Assembly (NCBI RefSeq): GCF_019458805.1
Contig: NZ_JAIBOA010000017.1
Span: 1 to 64,000 of the forward strand
Direction: 5' to 3'
DNA from: Actinomadura parmotrematis
GTDB lineage: Bacteria > Actinomycetota > Actinomycetes > Streptosporangiales > Streptosporangiaceae
DNA length: 64,000 nt
This document shows positions 52,215 to 62,717 of this stretch, one piece after another. The notes under the pieces are model-generated. The model saw only the letters and a list, made by a program, of their open reading frames with translations, was not told the origin of the DNA and did no database searches. Made by a program: the position numbers and the translations under genes. Each line of letters begins with the position of its first letter. The stretch's first letter is position 1.

Positions 52215-54163
52215 CACGCCTCCTCGATCACGGCCAGCACGGCGTCGAGCGCGACCTGCGCGCCGGCGCGTGCGGGCAGCCGGGTCACCACGCCCGCGAC
52301 GGGCGCGGTGACGGTGTGCTCCATCTTCATGGCCTCGACGACGACGAGCGGCTGGCCCGCGGCGACCGCGTCGCCCTCGGCGGCCTTGACGGCGAGGACG
52401 GTGCCGGGCATCGGGGAGCGCAGGACGCCGTCGCCGGTCGCGGCGGCGCCGGCCTCGGCGGTGGCGCGGACGTGGTCGGTGAGCGCCCAGGTGGCGCCGT
52501 CGCGGCCGATCCACAGGGTGGCGCCGTCGCGGATCATGGCGAGGGGCAGGGTGCGGTCGCCGTAGGTGAGGGCGTCGCCGTGCAGGGCGGCGGGGACGGG
52601 CTCGGCGTCGCCGACGCGGACGCGGGCGCCGCCGGCGCGGCCCTGGACGCGGACCTCGACGGGCTCGCCGCCGGCCGGGGTGATGATCCAGGGCGTCCAG
52701 GCGGGGGCGCCGGGGCGCCAGCCGTCGGGGATCGCCCACGGGTCGGGGTCGCCGGTCTCCAGGGACCGCATGCGCTCCAGGGCGGCGGCGGCCAGGACGT
52801 GCTCGGGGACGGCGGCGCCGGCGGTGAGGGCTTTCAGGGACCGCTCGACGAGGCCGGTGTCCAGGCGCCCGGCGGCGACCTCGGGGTGCTTGAGCAGCGA
52901 CCGCAGGAACGCCACGTTGGTGGGGACGCCGAGCAGGGTGTAGGAGGCGAGGGCGCGGTCGAGGCGGGCGAGGGCGGTGGCGCGGTCGCCGCCCCAGGCG
53001 ATGACCTTGGCGAGCATCGGGTCGTAGGAGCCGCCGACGTCGGTGCCGGTCTCCAGGCCCGAGTCGACGCGGACGCCGTCGCCGGCGGGTTCGGTGAGGG
53101 CGAGGACGCGGCCGCCGGTGGGCAGGAACCCGCGGGCGGGGTCCTCGGCGTAGACGCGGGCCTCGACGGCGTGGCCGTGGAAGGCGACCGCGTCCTGGTC
53201 GAAGGGCAGCGGCTCGCCGCCGGCGACGCGGAGCTGGAGCTCGACCAGGTCCAGGTCGGGGCGGATGGCCATCTCGGTGACGGGGTGCTCGACCTGGAGG
53301 CGGGTGTTCATCTCCATGAAGAAGTACTCGCCGGGCCGGTCGGCGGAGACGATGTACTCGACCGTCCCGGCGCCGACGTAGCCGACGGCGCGGGCGGCGG
53401 CGACGGCGCTGGCGCCCATGCGGGCGCGGGCGGCGGCGTCCAGCAGCGGCGACGGCGCCTCCTCGACGATCTTCTGGTGGCGGCGCTGGAGGCTGCACTC
53501 GCGCTCGCCGAGGTGGACGGCGCCGCCGTGGGCGTCGGCGAACACCTGGATCTCGATGTGCCGGGGGTTCTCCACGAACCGCTCGGCGAGGAGGGTGTCG
53601 TCGCCGAAGGACGTGCGGGCCTCGCGGCGGGCCGAGGCGATGGCCTCGGGCAGCTCGGCGGCGTCGCGGACCAGGCGCATGCCCTTGCCGCCGCCGCCCG
53701 CCGAGGGCTTCAGCAGCACCGGCAGGCCGACCTCCAGGGCGGCGACGGCGAGCTGCTCGTCGGTGAGGCCCGGCTCGTCGCGGCCGGGGACGACGGGCAC
53801 GCCGGCGGCGGCGACCGTCCGCTTGGCGCGGATCTTGTCGCCCATCGCGTCGATGGCGGCGGCGGGCGGGCCGACGAAGACGACGCCGGCGTCGGCGCAG
53901 GCGCGCGCGAAGGCGGTGTTCTCGGCCAGGAACCCGTAGCCGGGGTGGACGGCTCTCGCGCCGGTGGCGCGGGCGGCCGCGACGACGGCGCCGATGTCGA
54001 GGTAGGAGGGGACGCGGACGGCCTCGTCGGCGAGGCGGACGTGCAGGGCGCCGGCGTCGGCGTCGGTGTGCACGGCGATCGCGCGGACGCCGAGGCGGCG
54101 CAGGGTGCGGAACACCCGGACCGCGATCTCGCCGCGGTTGGCGACCAGGACGCTGTCGAACAT
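52214..54163 (-). CDS. accA1: Acyl-CoA carboxylase alpha subunit (biotin carboxylase/BCCP)
   Basis: Protein of 649 aa: biotin carboxylase domain (ANRGEIAVRVFRTLRRLG, ATP-grasp KPSAGGGGKGMRLV, EMNTRLQVEHPVTE) and a C-terminal biotinyl domain with VVEAMKMEHTV (biotinylated Lys near 611). It should pair with the beta subunit encoded just upstream to carboxylate methylcrotonyl-CoA or a similar short-chain acyl-CoA. ATG 54163 follows GAGGGTGG; an in-frame GTG lies 6 nt upstream. Confidence 0.93.
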   Translation of the reverse strand: MFDSVLVANRGEIAVRVFRTLRRLGVRAIAVHTDADAGALHVRLADEAVRVPSYLDIGAVVAAARATGARAVHPGYGFLAENTAFARACADAGVVFVGPPAAAIDAMGDKIRAKRTVAAAGVPVVPGRDEPGLTDEQLAVAALEVGLPVLLKPSAGGGGKGMRLVRDAAELPEAIASARREARTSFGDDTLLAERFVENPRHIEIQVFADAHGGAVHLGERECSLQRRHQKIVEEAPSPLLDAAARARMGASAVAAARAVGYVGAGTVEYIVSADRPGEYFFMEMNTRLQVEHPVTEMAIRPDLDLVELQLRVAGGEPLPFDQDAVAFHGHAVEARVYAEDPARGFLPTGGRVLALTEPAGDGVRVDSGLETGTDVGGSYDPMLAKVIAWGGDRATALARLDRALASYTLLGVPTNVAFLRSLLKHPEVAAGRLDTGLVERSLKALTAGAAVPEHVLAAAALERMRSLETGDPDPWAIPDGWRPGAPAWTPWIITPAGGEPVEVRVQGRAGGARVRVGDAEPVPAALHGDALTYGDRTLPLAMIRDGATLWIGRDGATWALTDHVRATAEAGAAATGDGVLRSPMPGTVLAVKAAEGDAVAAGQPLVVVEAMKMEHTVTAPVAGVVTRLPARAGAQVALDAVLAVIEEA

Positions 54164-54171
54164 TGCCACCC

Positions 54172-55776
54172 TCACATCCGGAAGACGCCGTAGCCGACCG
54201 GCTCCAGCGGTGCGTTCGCGGCGGCCGCCAGGCCGAGGCCGAGGACCCGGCGGGTGTCGCGCGGGTCGATGACGCCGTCGTCCCACAGGCGCGCGGTCGA
54301 GTAGTAGGGGTTGCCCTGCTCCTCGTACTGCTCGCGGATCGGCGCCTTGAACGCCTCCTCGTCCTCGGCGGACCAGGCGTCGCCGAGCTGGTCGCGGCGC
54401 ACGGTGGCGAGGACGCTGGCGGCCTGCTCGCCGCCCATGACCGAGATGCGGGCGTTCGGCCACATCCACAGGAAGCGGGGCGCGTAGGCGCGGCCGCACA
54501 TGGCGTAGTTGCCGGCGCCGAAGGAGCCGCCGATGACGACGGTGAACTTGGGGACGCGCGCGCACGACACGGCCGTCACCATCTTGGCGCCGTGCTTGGC
54601 GATGCCGCCGGCCTCGTACTCGCGGCCGACCATGAAGCCGGTGATGTTCTGCAGGAACACCAGCGGCACCGAGCGGCGGTCGCACAGCTCGATGAAGTGG
54701 GCGCCCTTCTGCGCCGACTCCCCGAACAGGATGCCGTTGTTGGCGACGATGCCGACGGGGTGGCCGTGGATGCGGGCGAAGCCGGTGACCAGCGTCGTCC
54801 CGTACTCCTTCTTGAACTCGCTGAACAGGCTGCCGTCGACGATGCGGGCGATGACCTCGCGCACGTCGTAGGGGGTGCGGGCGTCGGCCGGCACGACGCC
54901 GTACAGCTCGGCGGGGTCGGCGGCGGGCTCGGCGGGCGGGGCGAGGTCCCAGGGGCGTGGCTCGCGGGGGCCGAGGGTGGCGACGATGTCGCGGACGATC
55001 GCCAGGGCGTGGGCGTCGTTCTCGGCGAGGTGGTCGGTGACGCCGGAGGTCCGCGAGTGCAGCTCGCCGCCGCCGAGCTCCTCGGCGGTGACGACCTCGC
55101 CGGTGGCGGCCTTCACCAGCGGCGGGCCGCCGAGGAAGATGGTGCCCTGGCCGCGCACGATGACGGCCTCGTCGCTCATCGCCGGGACGTAGGCGCCGCC
55201 GGCGGTGCACGAGCCGAGGACGGCGGCGATCTGGGCGATGCCGCGGCCCGACAGGGTGGCCTGGTTGTAGAAGATGCGGCCGAAGTGCTCGCGGTCGGGG
55301 AACACCTCGTCCTGGCGGGGCAGGAACGCGCCGCCGGAGTCGACCAGGTACACGCACGGCAGCCGGTTCTGCAGGGCCACCTCCTGCGCGCGCAGGTGCT
55401 TCTTGACCGTCATCGGGTAGTAGGTGCCGCCCTTGACGGTGGCGTCGTTGGCGACGACGACGCACTCGCGGCCGGCGACGCGGCCGACGCCGGTGATGAT
55501 GCCGGCGCCGGGGGCCTCGTCGCCGTACAGGCCGGTGGCGGCGAGGGGGGACAGCTCCAGGAACGGCGATCCGGGGTCGAGGAGGGTGTCCACGCGGTCG
55601 CGGGGGAGCAGCTTGCCGCGCGCCACGTGCCGCTCGCGGGACCTGGGCGGCCCGCCCTCGCCGGCCCGGTCGAGGCGTTCGCGCAGGTCGGCGGCGAGTT
55701 CCTCGTTGCGGGCGGCGTTGGCCTTGTAGGCCGCCGCGCCGGGGTCGGCGCGGGTGCCGAGTTCGACTCCGGTCAT
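54172..55776 (-). CDS. accD1: Acyl-CoA carboxylase beta subunit (carboxyltransferase)
   Basis: Carboxyltransferase of 534 aa, methylcrotonyl-CoA carboxylase beta type: ARGKLLPRDRVDTLLDPGSP, VANDATVKGGTYYPMTVKKH, AVLGSCTAGGAYVPAMSDEA, NNGILFGESAQKGAHFIELC, FLQNITGFMVGREYE and GGSFGAGNYAMCGRAY (oxyanion glycines in both halves). ATG 55776 follows GGAAGGGA. It is first in the operon, directly downstream of two perfect TetR-type operators. Confidence 0.93.
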   Translation of the reverse strand: MTGVELGTRADPGAAAYKANAARNEELAADLRERLDRAGEGGPPRSRERHVARGKLLPRDRVDTLLDPGSPFLELSPLAATGLYGDEAPGAGIITGVGRVAGRECVVVANDATVKGGTYYPMTVKKHLRAQEVALQNRLPCVYLVDSGGAFLPRQDEVFPDREHFGRIFYNQATLSGRGIAQIAAVLGSCTAGGAYVPAMSDEAVIVRGQGTIFLGGPPLVKAATGEVVTAEELGGGELHSRTSGVTDHLAENDAHALAIVRDIVATLGPREPRPWDLAPPAEPAADPAELYGVVPADARTPYDVREVIARIVDGSLFSEFKKEYGTTLVTGFARIHGHPVGIVANNGILFGESAQKGAHFIELCDRRSVPLVFLQNITGFMVGREYEAGGIAKHGAKMVTAVSCARVPKFTVVIGGSFGAGNYAMCGRAYAPRFLWMWPNARISVMGGEQAASVLATVRRDQLGDAWSAEDEEAFKAPIREQYEEQGNPYYSTARLWDDGVIDPRDTRRVLGLGLAAAANAPLEPVGYGVFRM

Positions 55777-55788
55777 GGTCCCTTCCCC

Positions 55789-55804
55789 GTTAACGGTCGT
55801 TAAC
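55789..55804. promoter_or_regulatory. AccR-type operator 1
   Basis: Perfect inverted repeat GTTAACG-GT-CGTTAAC, fitting GTTAA-N6-TTAAC, the motif recalled for the TetR repressor AccR of Streptomyces. It lies 13 nt from the accD1 start. Confidence 0.85.
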
Positions 55805-55813
55805 AACGCCGAT

Positions 55814-55829
55814 GTTAACGCTCGTTAAC
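55814..55829. promoter_or_regulatory. AccR-type operator 2
   Basis: Perfect inverted repeat GTTAACG-CT-CGTTAAC, centred 25 bp from operator 1 and 23 nt from the regulator's ATG, so both divergent promoters are covered. Confidence 0.85.
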
Positions 55830-55851
55830 AACGGGCGTCTACACTTCGGGC

Positions 55852-56421
55852 ATGACCGACGTGGCGAGCGTGTCCCCCCGGCGCGCCGAGATCCTGCGCG
55901 CCGCCGCCGAGCTGTTCGCCCGGCACGGCTACCACGGGGTGTCGATCGGCGACCTCGGCCGCGCCGTCGGGCTGACCGGCCCGGCCCTCTACCGGCACTT
56001 CCGCGGCAAGGACGCCGTCCTCGCCGAGATGCTCGTCGACATCAGCGAGCGGCTGCGCGCCGAGGGCGTCCGCCGCGCCGCCGCCGACGACCCGCACGAG
56101 GCGCTGGACGCCCTGCTGGCCTGGCAGGTCGCTTTCGCGCTGGACCACCCCGCCCTCATCACCGTGCACGAGCGGGAGCTCGACAACGTCCCCGAGCCGC
56201 AGCGCCACCAGATCCGCCGCGTGCAGCGCGCCTACGTCGAGGAGTGGGTGCGGGTGCTGCGGCGCCTGCGCCCCTACGACTCCGACGCCCGTGTCCGCGC
56301 GGCCGTGCACGCCTGCTTCGGGCTGCTGAACTCCACCCCGCACAGCGCCGCCGAGCTGGACCGCGCCGCCATGGCCGCCCTGCTGCACGCCATGGGCCGC
56401 GCCGCCCTGACCTGCCCCTGA
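55852..56421 (+). CDS. accR: TetR-family repressor AccR-like
   Basis: Protein of 189 aa. The N-terminal HTH is ILRAAAELFARHGYHGVSIG, then DLGRAVGLTGPALYRHFRGK; the ligand domain follows (residues 75-180). Position divergent from accD1A1-hmgL-fadE4 and the two GTTAA-N6-TTAAC sites match the AccR arrangement described in Streptomyces, where short-chain acyl-CoAs release repression. Self-repression is likely because the second site is close to its own start. Its stop converges with the next gene, 12 nt apart. Confidence 0.88.
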   Translation: MTDVASVSPRRAEILRAAAELFARHGYHGVSIGDLGRAVGLTGPALYRHFRGKDAVLAEMLVDISERLRAEGVRRAAADDPHEALDALLAWQVAFALDHPALITVHERELDNVPEPQRHQIRRVQRAYVEEWVRVLRRLRPYDSDARVRAAVHACFGLLNSTPHSAAELDRAAMAALLHAMGRAALTCP

Positions 56422-56433
56422 CGGCGGCGGAAC

Positions 56434-57795
56434 TCAGCAGGAGGCGGTGCGGCCGTCCAGGGACCGGTCGACGGCCTCGGCGAAGGACGCCGCGTCCACC
56501 CGGCCGCCGCCCGCCATCTTCGCCACGCAGCCCCGGAACGTCGCGCTGAAAGAGGCGTAGTGCACCGACTGGGGGCGCGGCTGGGCGCGGGCGAGCGCCT
56601 GCACGATCACCTGCCCGAGCCGGGTGAGCTGCGCCCGGTCGGGCAGGACCGTCTCCTCCTGCGCCGGCGTCCCGCCGCCGGACGGCCGGCACGCCTCCAC
56701 CCGCACGTCGCCGGGGGAGACCCGGTCCGGCGGCCGCAGCCCGAGCGCGGAGTAGCGGGACGGCGCGAACCCGCCGCAGGCGAACAGGTCACGCTCGGCG
56801 CCCGCGCTCGTCAGGAAGTCGATGAGGGCGCGCGCCTCCGCCGGGTGCGGGGAGTCCTTGGCGATCGCCAGGTTCTGCCCGCCGAGCACGGTGCGCCCCG
56901 GCAGCGCCGACACCTGGAACGCCAGCCCCGCGCCGTCGCGCAGGCTCGGCGTGGCCGCCAGGGAGAAGAAGGCGTAGGGCCAGTTGCGCATCAGCCGCGG
57001 CGCGCCCGGCGCGCCGTTCTCGAACGCTTCGATGGACGCCTGCTCGTCGTCGCTCAGGGAACCGCGCAGCGTGGGCGAGGACCGTACACGCTCCGCGAGG
57101 CGCCGCACGGCGGGGAACACCGACGTGCGCAGCTCCCCGACGCTCGGCCGGCGGGATCCGGCGAAGCGCGGGTCGCCGTCGTTCCACACCGCCTCCAGGG
57201 CGTTGACGGTGAGGCCCTCGCGGTCGGCGAGCTGGGTGACCGTCGGCCCCGCCAGCAGCGCCGGCCAGTCCGCCGGCGCCGCCTGCCCCCGCTTGGCGTA
57301 CAGCAGGCCCACGTCGAGGTTGAACGGCAGCGCGTACTGCGTGCCGTCGCGGCGGCCGGTCGCCAGGCCCGCGGGGATGAAGTCGGCGTCGGCGGCCTTC
57401 CCGAGGGGCCGCAGGTAGCCGAGCTCGGCGAACTGGGCCGTCCAGGTGTTGTCGGTGATCAGGACGTCGTAGGCGCAGCCGCGCGCCTCCAGCGCCGCCT
57501 TCATCTCGCTGTACTGCTCGTCGGCCGACGGCGAGACCTCCACCAGGCGGGCCTTCAGCCGCCCCGGGCGGTCGGCCGCCCCGCTGTTCCACTCGCTGAT
57601 CAGCTGGAGCCGCCGGTCGTTCAGGCTGACGTCGGTGCCGCCGGCCACCAGCAGCTCGCCCCGGCCGCACAGGTCGGGGGCCGCGTCGCGGCCGCCGGGC
57701 AGCAGCCGCGGCACGAGGACGGCCAGCAGCATCGCCGCCGCGCCGACCGTCAGGAAGATCCAGTCGCGGCCGACCGGGTGCAGGCGCACGTTCAC
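56434..57795 (-). CDS. Membrane-anchored extracellular solute-binding-like protein
   Basis: Protein of 453 aa: an N-terminal transmembrane anchor (DWIFLTVGAAAMLLAVLVPR, no lipobox) followed by a family 1 binding-protein fold (LISEWNSGAAD, YDVLITDNTWTAQFAELGYL, ALPFNLDVGLLYAKRG, PHPAEARALIDFLTSAGAER). The ligand is unknown and no permease or ATPase lies nearby. GTG 57795 overlaps the VWA gene stop (GTGA), so it is co-translated with that gene. Four Cys in the distal half may form disulfides. Confidence 0.75.
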   Translation of the reverse strand: MNVRLHPVGRDWIFLTVGAAAMLLAVLVPRLLPGGRDAAPDLCGRGELLVAGGTDVSLNDRRLQLISEWNSGAADRPGRLKARLVEVSPSADEQYSEMKAALEARGCAYDVLITDNTWTAQFAELGYLRPLGKAADADFIPAGLATGRRDGTQYALPFNLDVGLLYAKRGQAAPADWPALLAGPTVTQLADREGLTVNALEAVWNDGDPRFAGSRRPSVGELRTSVFPAVRRLAERVRSSPTLRGSLSDDEQASIEAFENGAPGAPRLMRNWPYAFFSLAATPSLRDGAGLAFQVSALPGRTVLGGQNLAIAKDSPHPAEARALIDFLTSAGAERDLFACGGFAPSRYSALGLRPPDRVSPGDVRVEACRPSGGGTPAQEETVLPDRAQLTRLGQVIVQALARAQPRPQSVHYASFSATFRGCVAKMAGGGRVDAASFAEAVDRSLDGRTASC

Positions 57796-59918
57796 GATCC
57801 TCCACCGCCCGCCCGCAGCTGCTGCAGGAGCTGGGTGGCGTACTCCTGCGCGGTGGACCGCCGCTGCGGCGCGACCCCCGCGCGCGGCGGCGGCGCGGCC
57901 AGCGACCAGCACGCCGGCGCGCCGCCCCGTTTCAGGGCGGCGGCGAGCCGCCGCACCGGCGGGTCGCCGCACCCCGACGGCCCCGTCACCACGAACGTCA
58001 CCCGCAGGTCGGGGTGGGCGGGCAGGAACGAGCGGCGCAGCCAGCCGATCTGGCCGTCCAGATCGGGGTTGCCGGCGGCGCTCTGTCCGTCGGTGACCAC
58101 CAGCAGCTCCTGGCGGCCCGCCGCGACGTAGGTCTGCGCGATCGCCCTGGTGAGCGCCAGGTCGGCGCCGGTCGGCGTCACGCCCTGGAGCGCGTCGGCG
58201 ACCCGCTTCTTCTGCTCGGGGGTGGTGTCGCCGGGCGGCACGCTCGTCAGGACCTTCGCGGGGTCGGCGCCGGCGCCGCTGAAGAACGTCAGCGCGATCC
58301 GGTCGGTGCCCTGGGTCTGGGCGGCCAGCTCCTGGAGGAACGACGTCGCCGCGGCCAGCCGGCTGCTCCCGCCCCCCGAGGCGTCGCCCATCGACTGCGA
58401 CTGGTCGAGCGCCACCGTCAGCGACACCGGGCGGCGGGCCTGCCCGACGCGGTCCAGCGTCGCCCCCACCGCGGGCGCCTTCCCGCCGGCGACGGTGAGC
58501 GGCAGCGCGTCCTCGCCCGTGCCGAGCGCGGCGCGCAGCCGCGTCACCTCATGCCCGCCCTGGGTGTCGCCGGGCGCGACGCCGCTGCCGTCGCGCAGCC
58601 CTTGCGACAGCAGCGGATGCCCGTCCAGCCAGTCGCGCAGCGCCTTGACCGCCTCCTCGCGCGCCCCGTCGTCCTGGCCGGGCCAGCGGACCTGCACGAA
58701 CGGGAAGTCCAGCACGGGCAGGTCGGCCGAGTACACCGGATACAGCACCCACGGGTCGTCCTGCGCGCGCGCGGCCCCGGCGGCGGGCGCGGCGCCGCAC
58801 GGGGTGTCGCCGAGAGCGCGGCCGGTGTCGTAGTCGTACAGCGCCTGCTCGGGCACCGCGACCGCGATGCTCGGCGGGCTCTGCCCGCCGCCCGCCGCCG
58901 CCGTGCGCAGCCGGCAGAGCAGCGACGGCACGTCCGGTTCGGTGAAGGTGGGGTCGAACAGCTTCTCCTCGGCGCCCGCGTCCGACCGCTGCGAGGGCTT
59001 GGACGGGCCCGCCGCGACGTCGTAGACCGCCGCCGTCGCCGCCAGCGCCGCCGTCGAGGTCTCGGGCACCGGACGGGCGATGCGGGTGCGCACGCCCGCC
59101 AGCCCCGCCAGCACCTGCGGCAGCGGCTGCTGGTTCGGCAGCTTGACCGCGCTCGGCAGGCCGTCGTACTGCGGCTTGAACACCCCCAGCACCATCGGGG
59201 AGGTGCCGAGGGACACCGGCGCCGACCCCGGCGCGGACGCCGGCCCGAACCGCGGGGCGTCGCCGCCCGACCCGCCCTTGCCCGCGGCCGCGACATAGGC
59301 GTACTCGGCCGTGGAGGAGGGGATCCACACGTCCGGCTGCGGGCCGAACAGCTGCCGGTCCGACGCGGTCTCGGCGCTGCGCCACTGGGTGGTGAACCCG
59401 GTGTAGGCGGCGATCGGGCCCTTATCGGCGGAGATGTCCAGGGCGTAGCGGGCGCACCCGTGGCGCGCGCTGTCGCGGACGAACCCCCCGGCGGCCTCGC
59501 GCAGCCCGGTGAGCAGCTCGGGCGCCGCCAGCACGCGCAGCTGCAACGGCGGCGAGCACGGGCGGTGCGCCGTCCACACCGCCGCGACCCCCTGCACGGC
59601 CAGCAGCACGAGCGCGACGGCGCCCGCCCCGACCCCGCCCCACACCAGGGCCCCGCCGACGCGCTTGAGCGAGGCGACGACCGACCGCGCGGACACGCTG
59701 GTGGCCGGAAGGACCGCGCCGACCATCGTGACCAGCAGGAAGACCGCCGCGGCGACACCGGCCGCGATCCGCCAGGGGCCGCTGCTGAAGGGCGACAGCA
59801 CGAGCGCGCCGAGCGCGCTGATGCAGAGCTCGACGACGAGCGTCCGCGACAGGCGCCGAGGGTCCTCCCCGGTCCGCCGGCCCCGCCCGCCGTCCTCCCG
59901 ACCCTGCCCCTGACTCAT
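57792..59918 (-). CDS. Membrane protein with solute-binding-like and VWA domains
   Basis: Protein of 708 aa. Three hydrophobic segments lie between residues 30 and 115. An extracytoplasmic region (about 125-400) looks like a type 2 binding-protein domain (LRVLAAPELLTGLREAAGGF, PDVWIPSSTAEYAYV). A von Willebrand A domain (about 498-690) has the MIDAS start DQSQSMGDASGGGSSRLAAA and a metal-loop TPTGADLALTRAI, then VVTDGQSA. ATG 59918 is preferred over GTG 59930 because GAGGG is well placed. Role is unknown: cell-surface binding or assembly is inference. It is translationally coupled to the following binding-like protein. Confidence 0.75.
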   Translation of the reverse strand: MSQGQGREDGGRGRRTGEDPRRLSRTLVVELCISALGALVLSPFSSGPWRIAAGVAAAVFLLVTMVGAVLPATSVSARSVVASLKRVGGALVWGGVGAGAVALVLLAVQGVAAVWTAHRPCSPPLQLRVLAAPELLTGLREAAGGFVRDSARHGCARYALDISADKGPIAAYTGFTTQWRSAETASDRQLFGPQPDVWIPSSTAEYAYVAAAGKGGSGGDAPRFGPASAPGSAPVSLGTSPMVLGVFKPQYDGLPSAVKLPNQQPLPQVLAGLAGVRTRIARPVPETSTAALAATAAVYDVAAGPSKPSQRSDAGAEEKLFDPTFTEPDVPSLLCRLRTAAAGGGQSPPSIAVAVPEQALYDYDTGRALGDTPCGAAPAAGAARAQDDPWVLYPVYSADLPVLDFPFVQVRWPGQDDGAREEAVKALRDWLDGHPLLSQGLRDGSGVAPGDTQGGHEVTRLRAALGTGEDALPLTVAGGKAPAVGATLDRVGQARRPVSLTVALDQSQSMGDASGGGSSRLAAATSFLQELAAQTQGTDRIALTFFSGAGADPAKVLTSVPPGDTTPEQKKRVADALQGVTPTGADLALTRAIAQTYVAAGRQELLVVTDGQSAAGNPDLDGQIGWLRRSFLPAHPDLRVTFVVTGPSGCGDPPVRRLAAALKRGGAPACWSLAAPPPRAGVAPQRRSTAQEYATQLLQQLRAGGGGS

Positions 59919-60079
59919 CCAGGCCCTCACGTCGCGCCGGCGCCGACCGAACCCCCCTAGAAGTGATCTCCATCATACGGAGATCGCCTTGCCGTAACAC
60001 CGGGGAAACCCGAACGCGGTCTTGACCCGGCGGTGGTGCGCGCGTCCCCTGGAGGGACGGTGGCAACCGGGAGGCGGGC

Positions 60080-61600
<1,521 letters not shown>

Positions 61601-61653
61601 CACTGGCCGGTACGGGATCGAACGCATCGCGGGCGCGCCGCGTACTACGGCGC

Positions 61654-62670
61654 ATGACCGACGATGACGGTGAGGCCGCGGTGTGGCCGTGCGTCACCTG
61701 CGGGCGGCCAGTGGCGCAGCCCGTGCCCGGCTCGCGGACCGTGCGCTACTGCCAGGACGACGGCGGCGCCTGTGAGTCAGCGGGCCGCGAGCGCCTGGCC
61801 CGCGACCGCGATTCGCCCGGCCTCACCGGCCAGGTGGCGTGGGCCTGGGAGATGGTCGAGCGCCTGGAGCAGGCCGCGGGCCTGCTCGCCGGATCGCTGT
61901 CGGGGGAGCTCAGCGTCGCGGGCGTGGAGCGCCGCGTCGCCGAGACGCGCGCCGAGGCCGCCGCACAGGTCGCCGCCGCCCAGCAAGACCGCGAGGCCGT
62001 CCGCCGCGAGGCCGAGGCGGCGTGGGCCGAGGCGTCGTCGGCGCGCGCCCGCGTCACCGCCGCCGAGCACGACGCCTTCGCCTCCCGCCGGGAGGCCGAG
62101 GAGGCGGCCGCCGACCGCGACGCGCTGCGCGCCGAGTGCCAGGACGCCCGCCGCGCGCTGGAGGCCGAGTCGGCGTCCCGGCTCGCCGCCGAGAGCGACC
62201 GCGACCGCGTCGCCGGCCGCGAGCAGGAGCTGCTGTCGGCGCTGGAGGCCGCGCGCGGCGAGCTCGTCGCCCTGCACAGCCGCCTGTCGGAGGCCGAGAC
62301 CCTGGTGGAGGGCCAGCGCGTCGAGGCCGCCGCCGCGCAGCGCACCGCCGAGGACCTGCGCGAGGCGGTCCGCGACGCCGAGTCGGCGCGCGGCCGCGCC
62401 GTCGCCGACCGCGACCAGATCCAGGCCCGCCTGCACGAGTGCGAGCAGCAGACCTGGACGCTCGGCCGCACCGTCGAGGAGCTGCGCGCCGCCGTCACCG
62501 CCCTCACCGCCGAGCGCGACGCCGCGCGCGGCGAGGCCGACCGGGCGCGCCGCCGCGTGGACGCCCTGACCCGCCCCTCGGCGACGATCTCCGACCGCGC
62601 GGTCGCCGCCGAGGAACCGCCGACCGGCCTGCACTCCCTGAACGGCGTGCGGCTCCCGCAGGCCGGCTGA
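61654..62670 (+). CDS. Long coiled-coil protein with N-terminal zinc-binding motif
   Basis: Protein of 338 aa. The N-terminus has CVTCGRPV...YCQDDGGAC, a four-Cys cluster like that of replication or KfrA-type coiled-coil proteins. Residues 60-310 are an Ala/Glu/Arg-rich coiled coil (AETRAEAAAQVAAAQQDREA and similar). No membrane segment. Function is unknown; a structural or DNA-associated role is possible. ATG 61654 has no ribosome site, so it may be leaderless or start elsewhere. Confidence 0.7.
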   Translation: MTDDDGEAAVWPCVTCGRPVAQPVPGSRTVRYCQDDGGACESAGRERLARDRDSPGLTGQVAWAWEMVERLEQAAGLLAGSLSGELSVAGVERRVAETRAEAAAQVAAAQQDREAVRREAEAAWAEASSARARVTAAEHDAFASRREAEEAAADRDALRAECQDARRALEAESASRLAAESDRDRVAGREQELLSALEAARGELVALHSRLSEAETLVEGQRVEAAAAQRTAEDLREAVRDAESARGRAVADRDQIQARLHECEQQTWTLGRTVEELRAAVTALTAERDAARGEADRARRRVDALTRPSATISDRAVAAEEPPTGLHSLNGVRLPQAG

Positions 62671-62673
62671 CCC

Positions 62674-62717
62674 CCGCGCTGCTCACCGCCCGGCACGGCG
62701 GGCGGCGAGCAGCGCGG
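62674..62717. terminator. Bidirectional terminator between coiled-coil gene and cbiZ
   Basis: Inverted repeat of 11 bp + mismatch + 7 bp (62674-62692 with 62699-62717), 6-nt loop. The right arm includes the last codons of cbiZ, and the plus-strand gene ends 3 nt before it. Confidence 0.75.
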
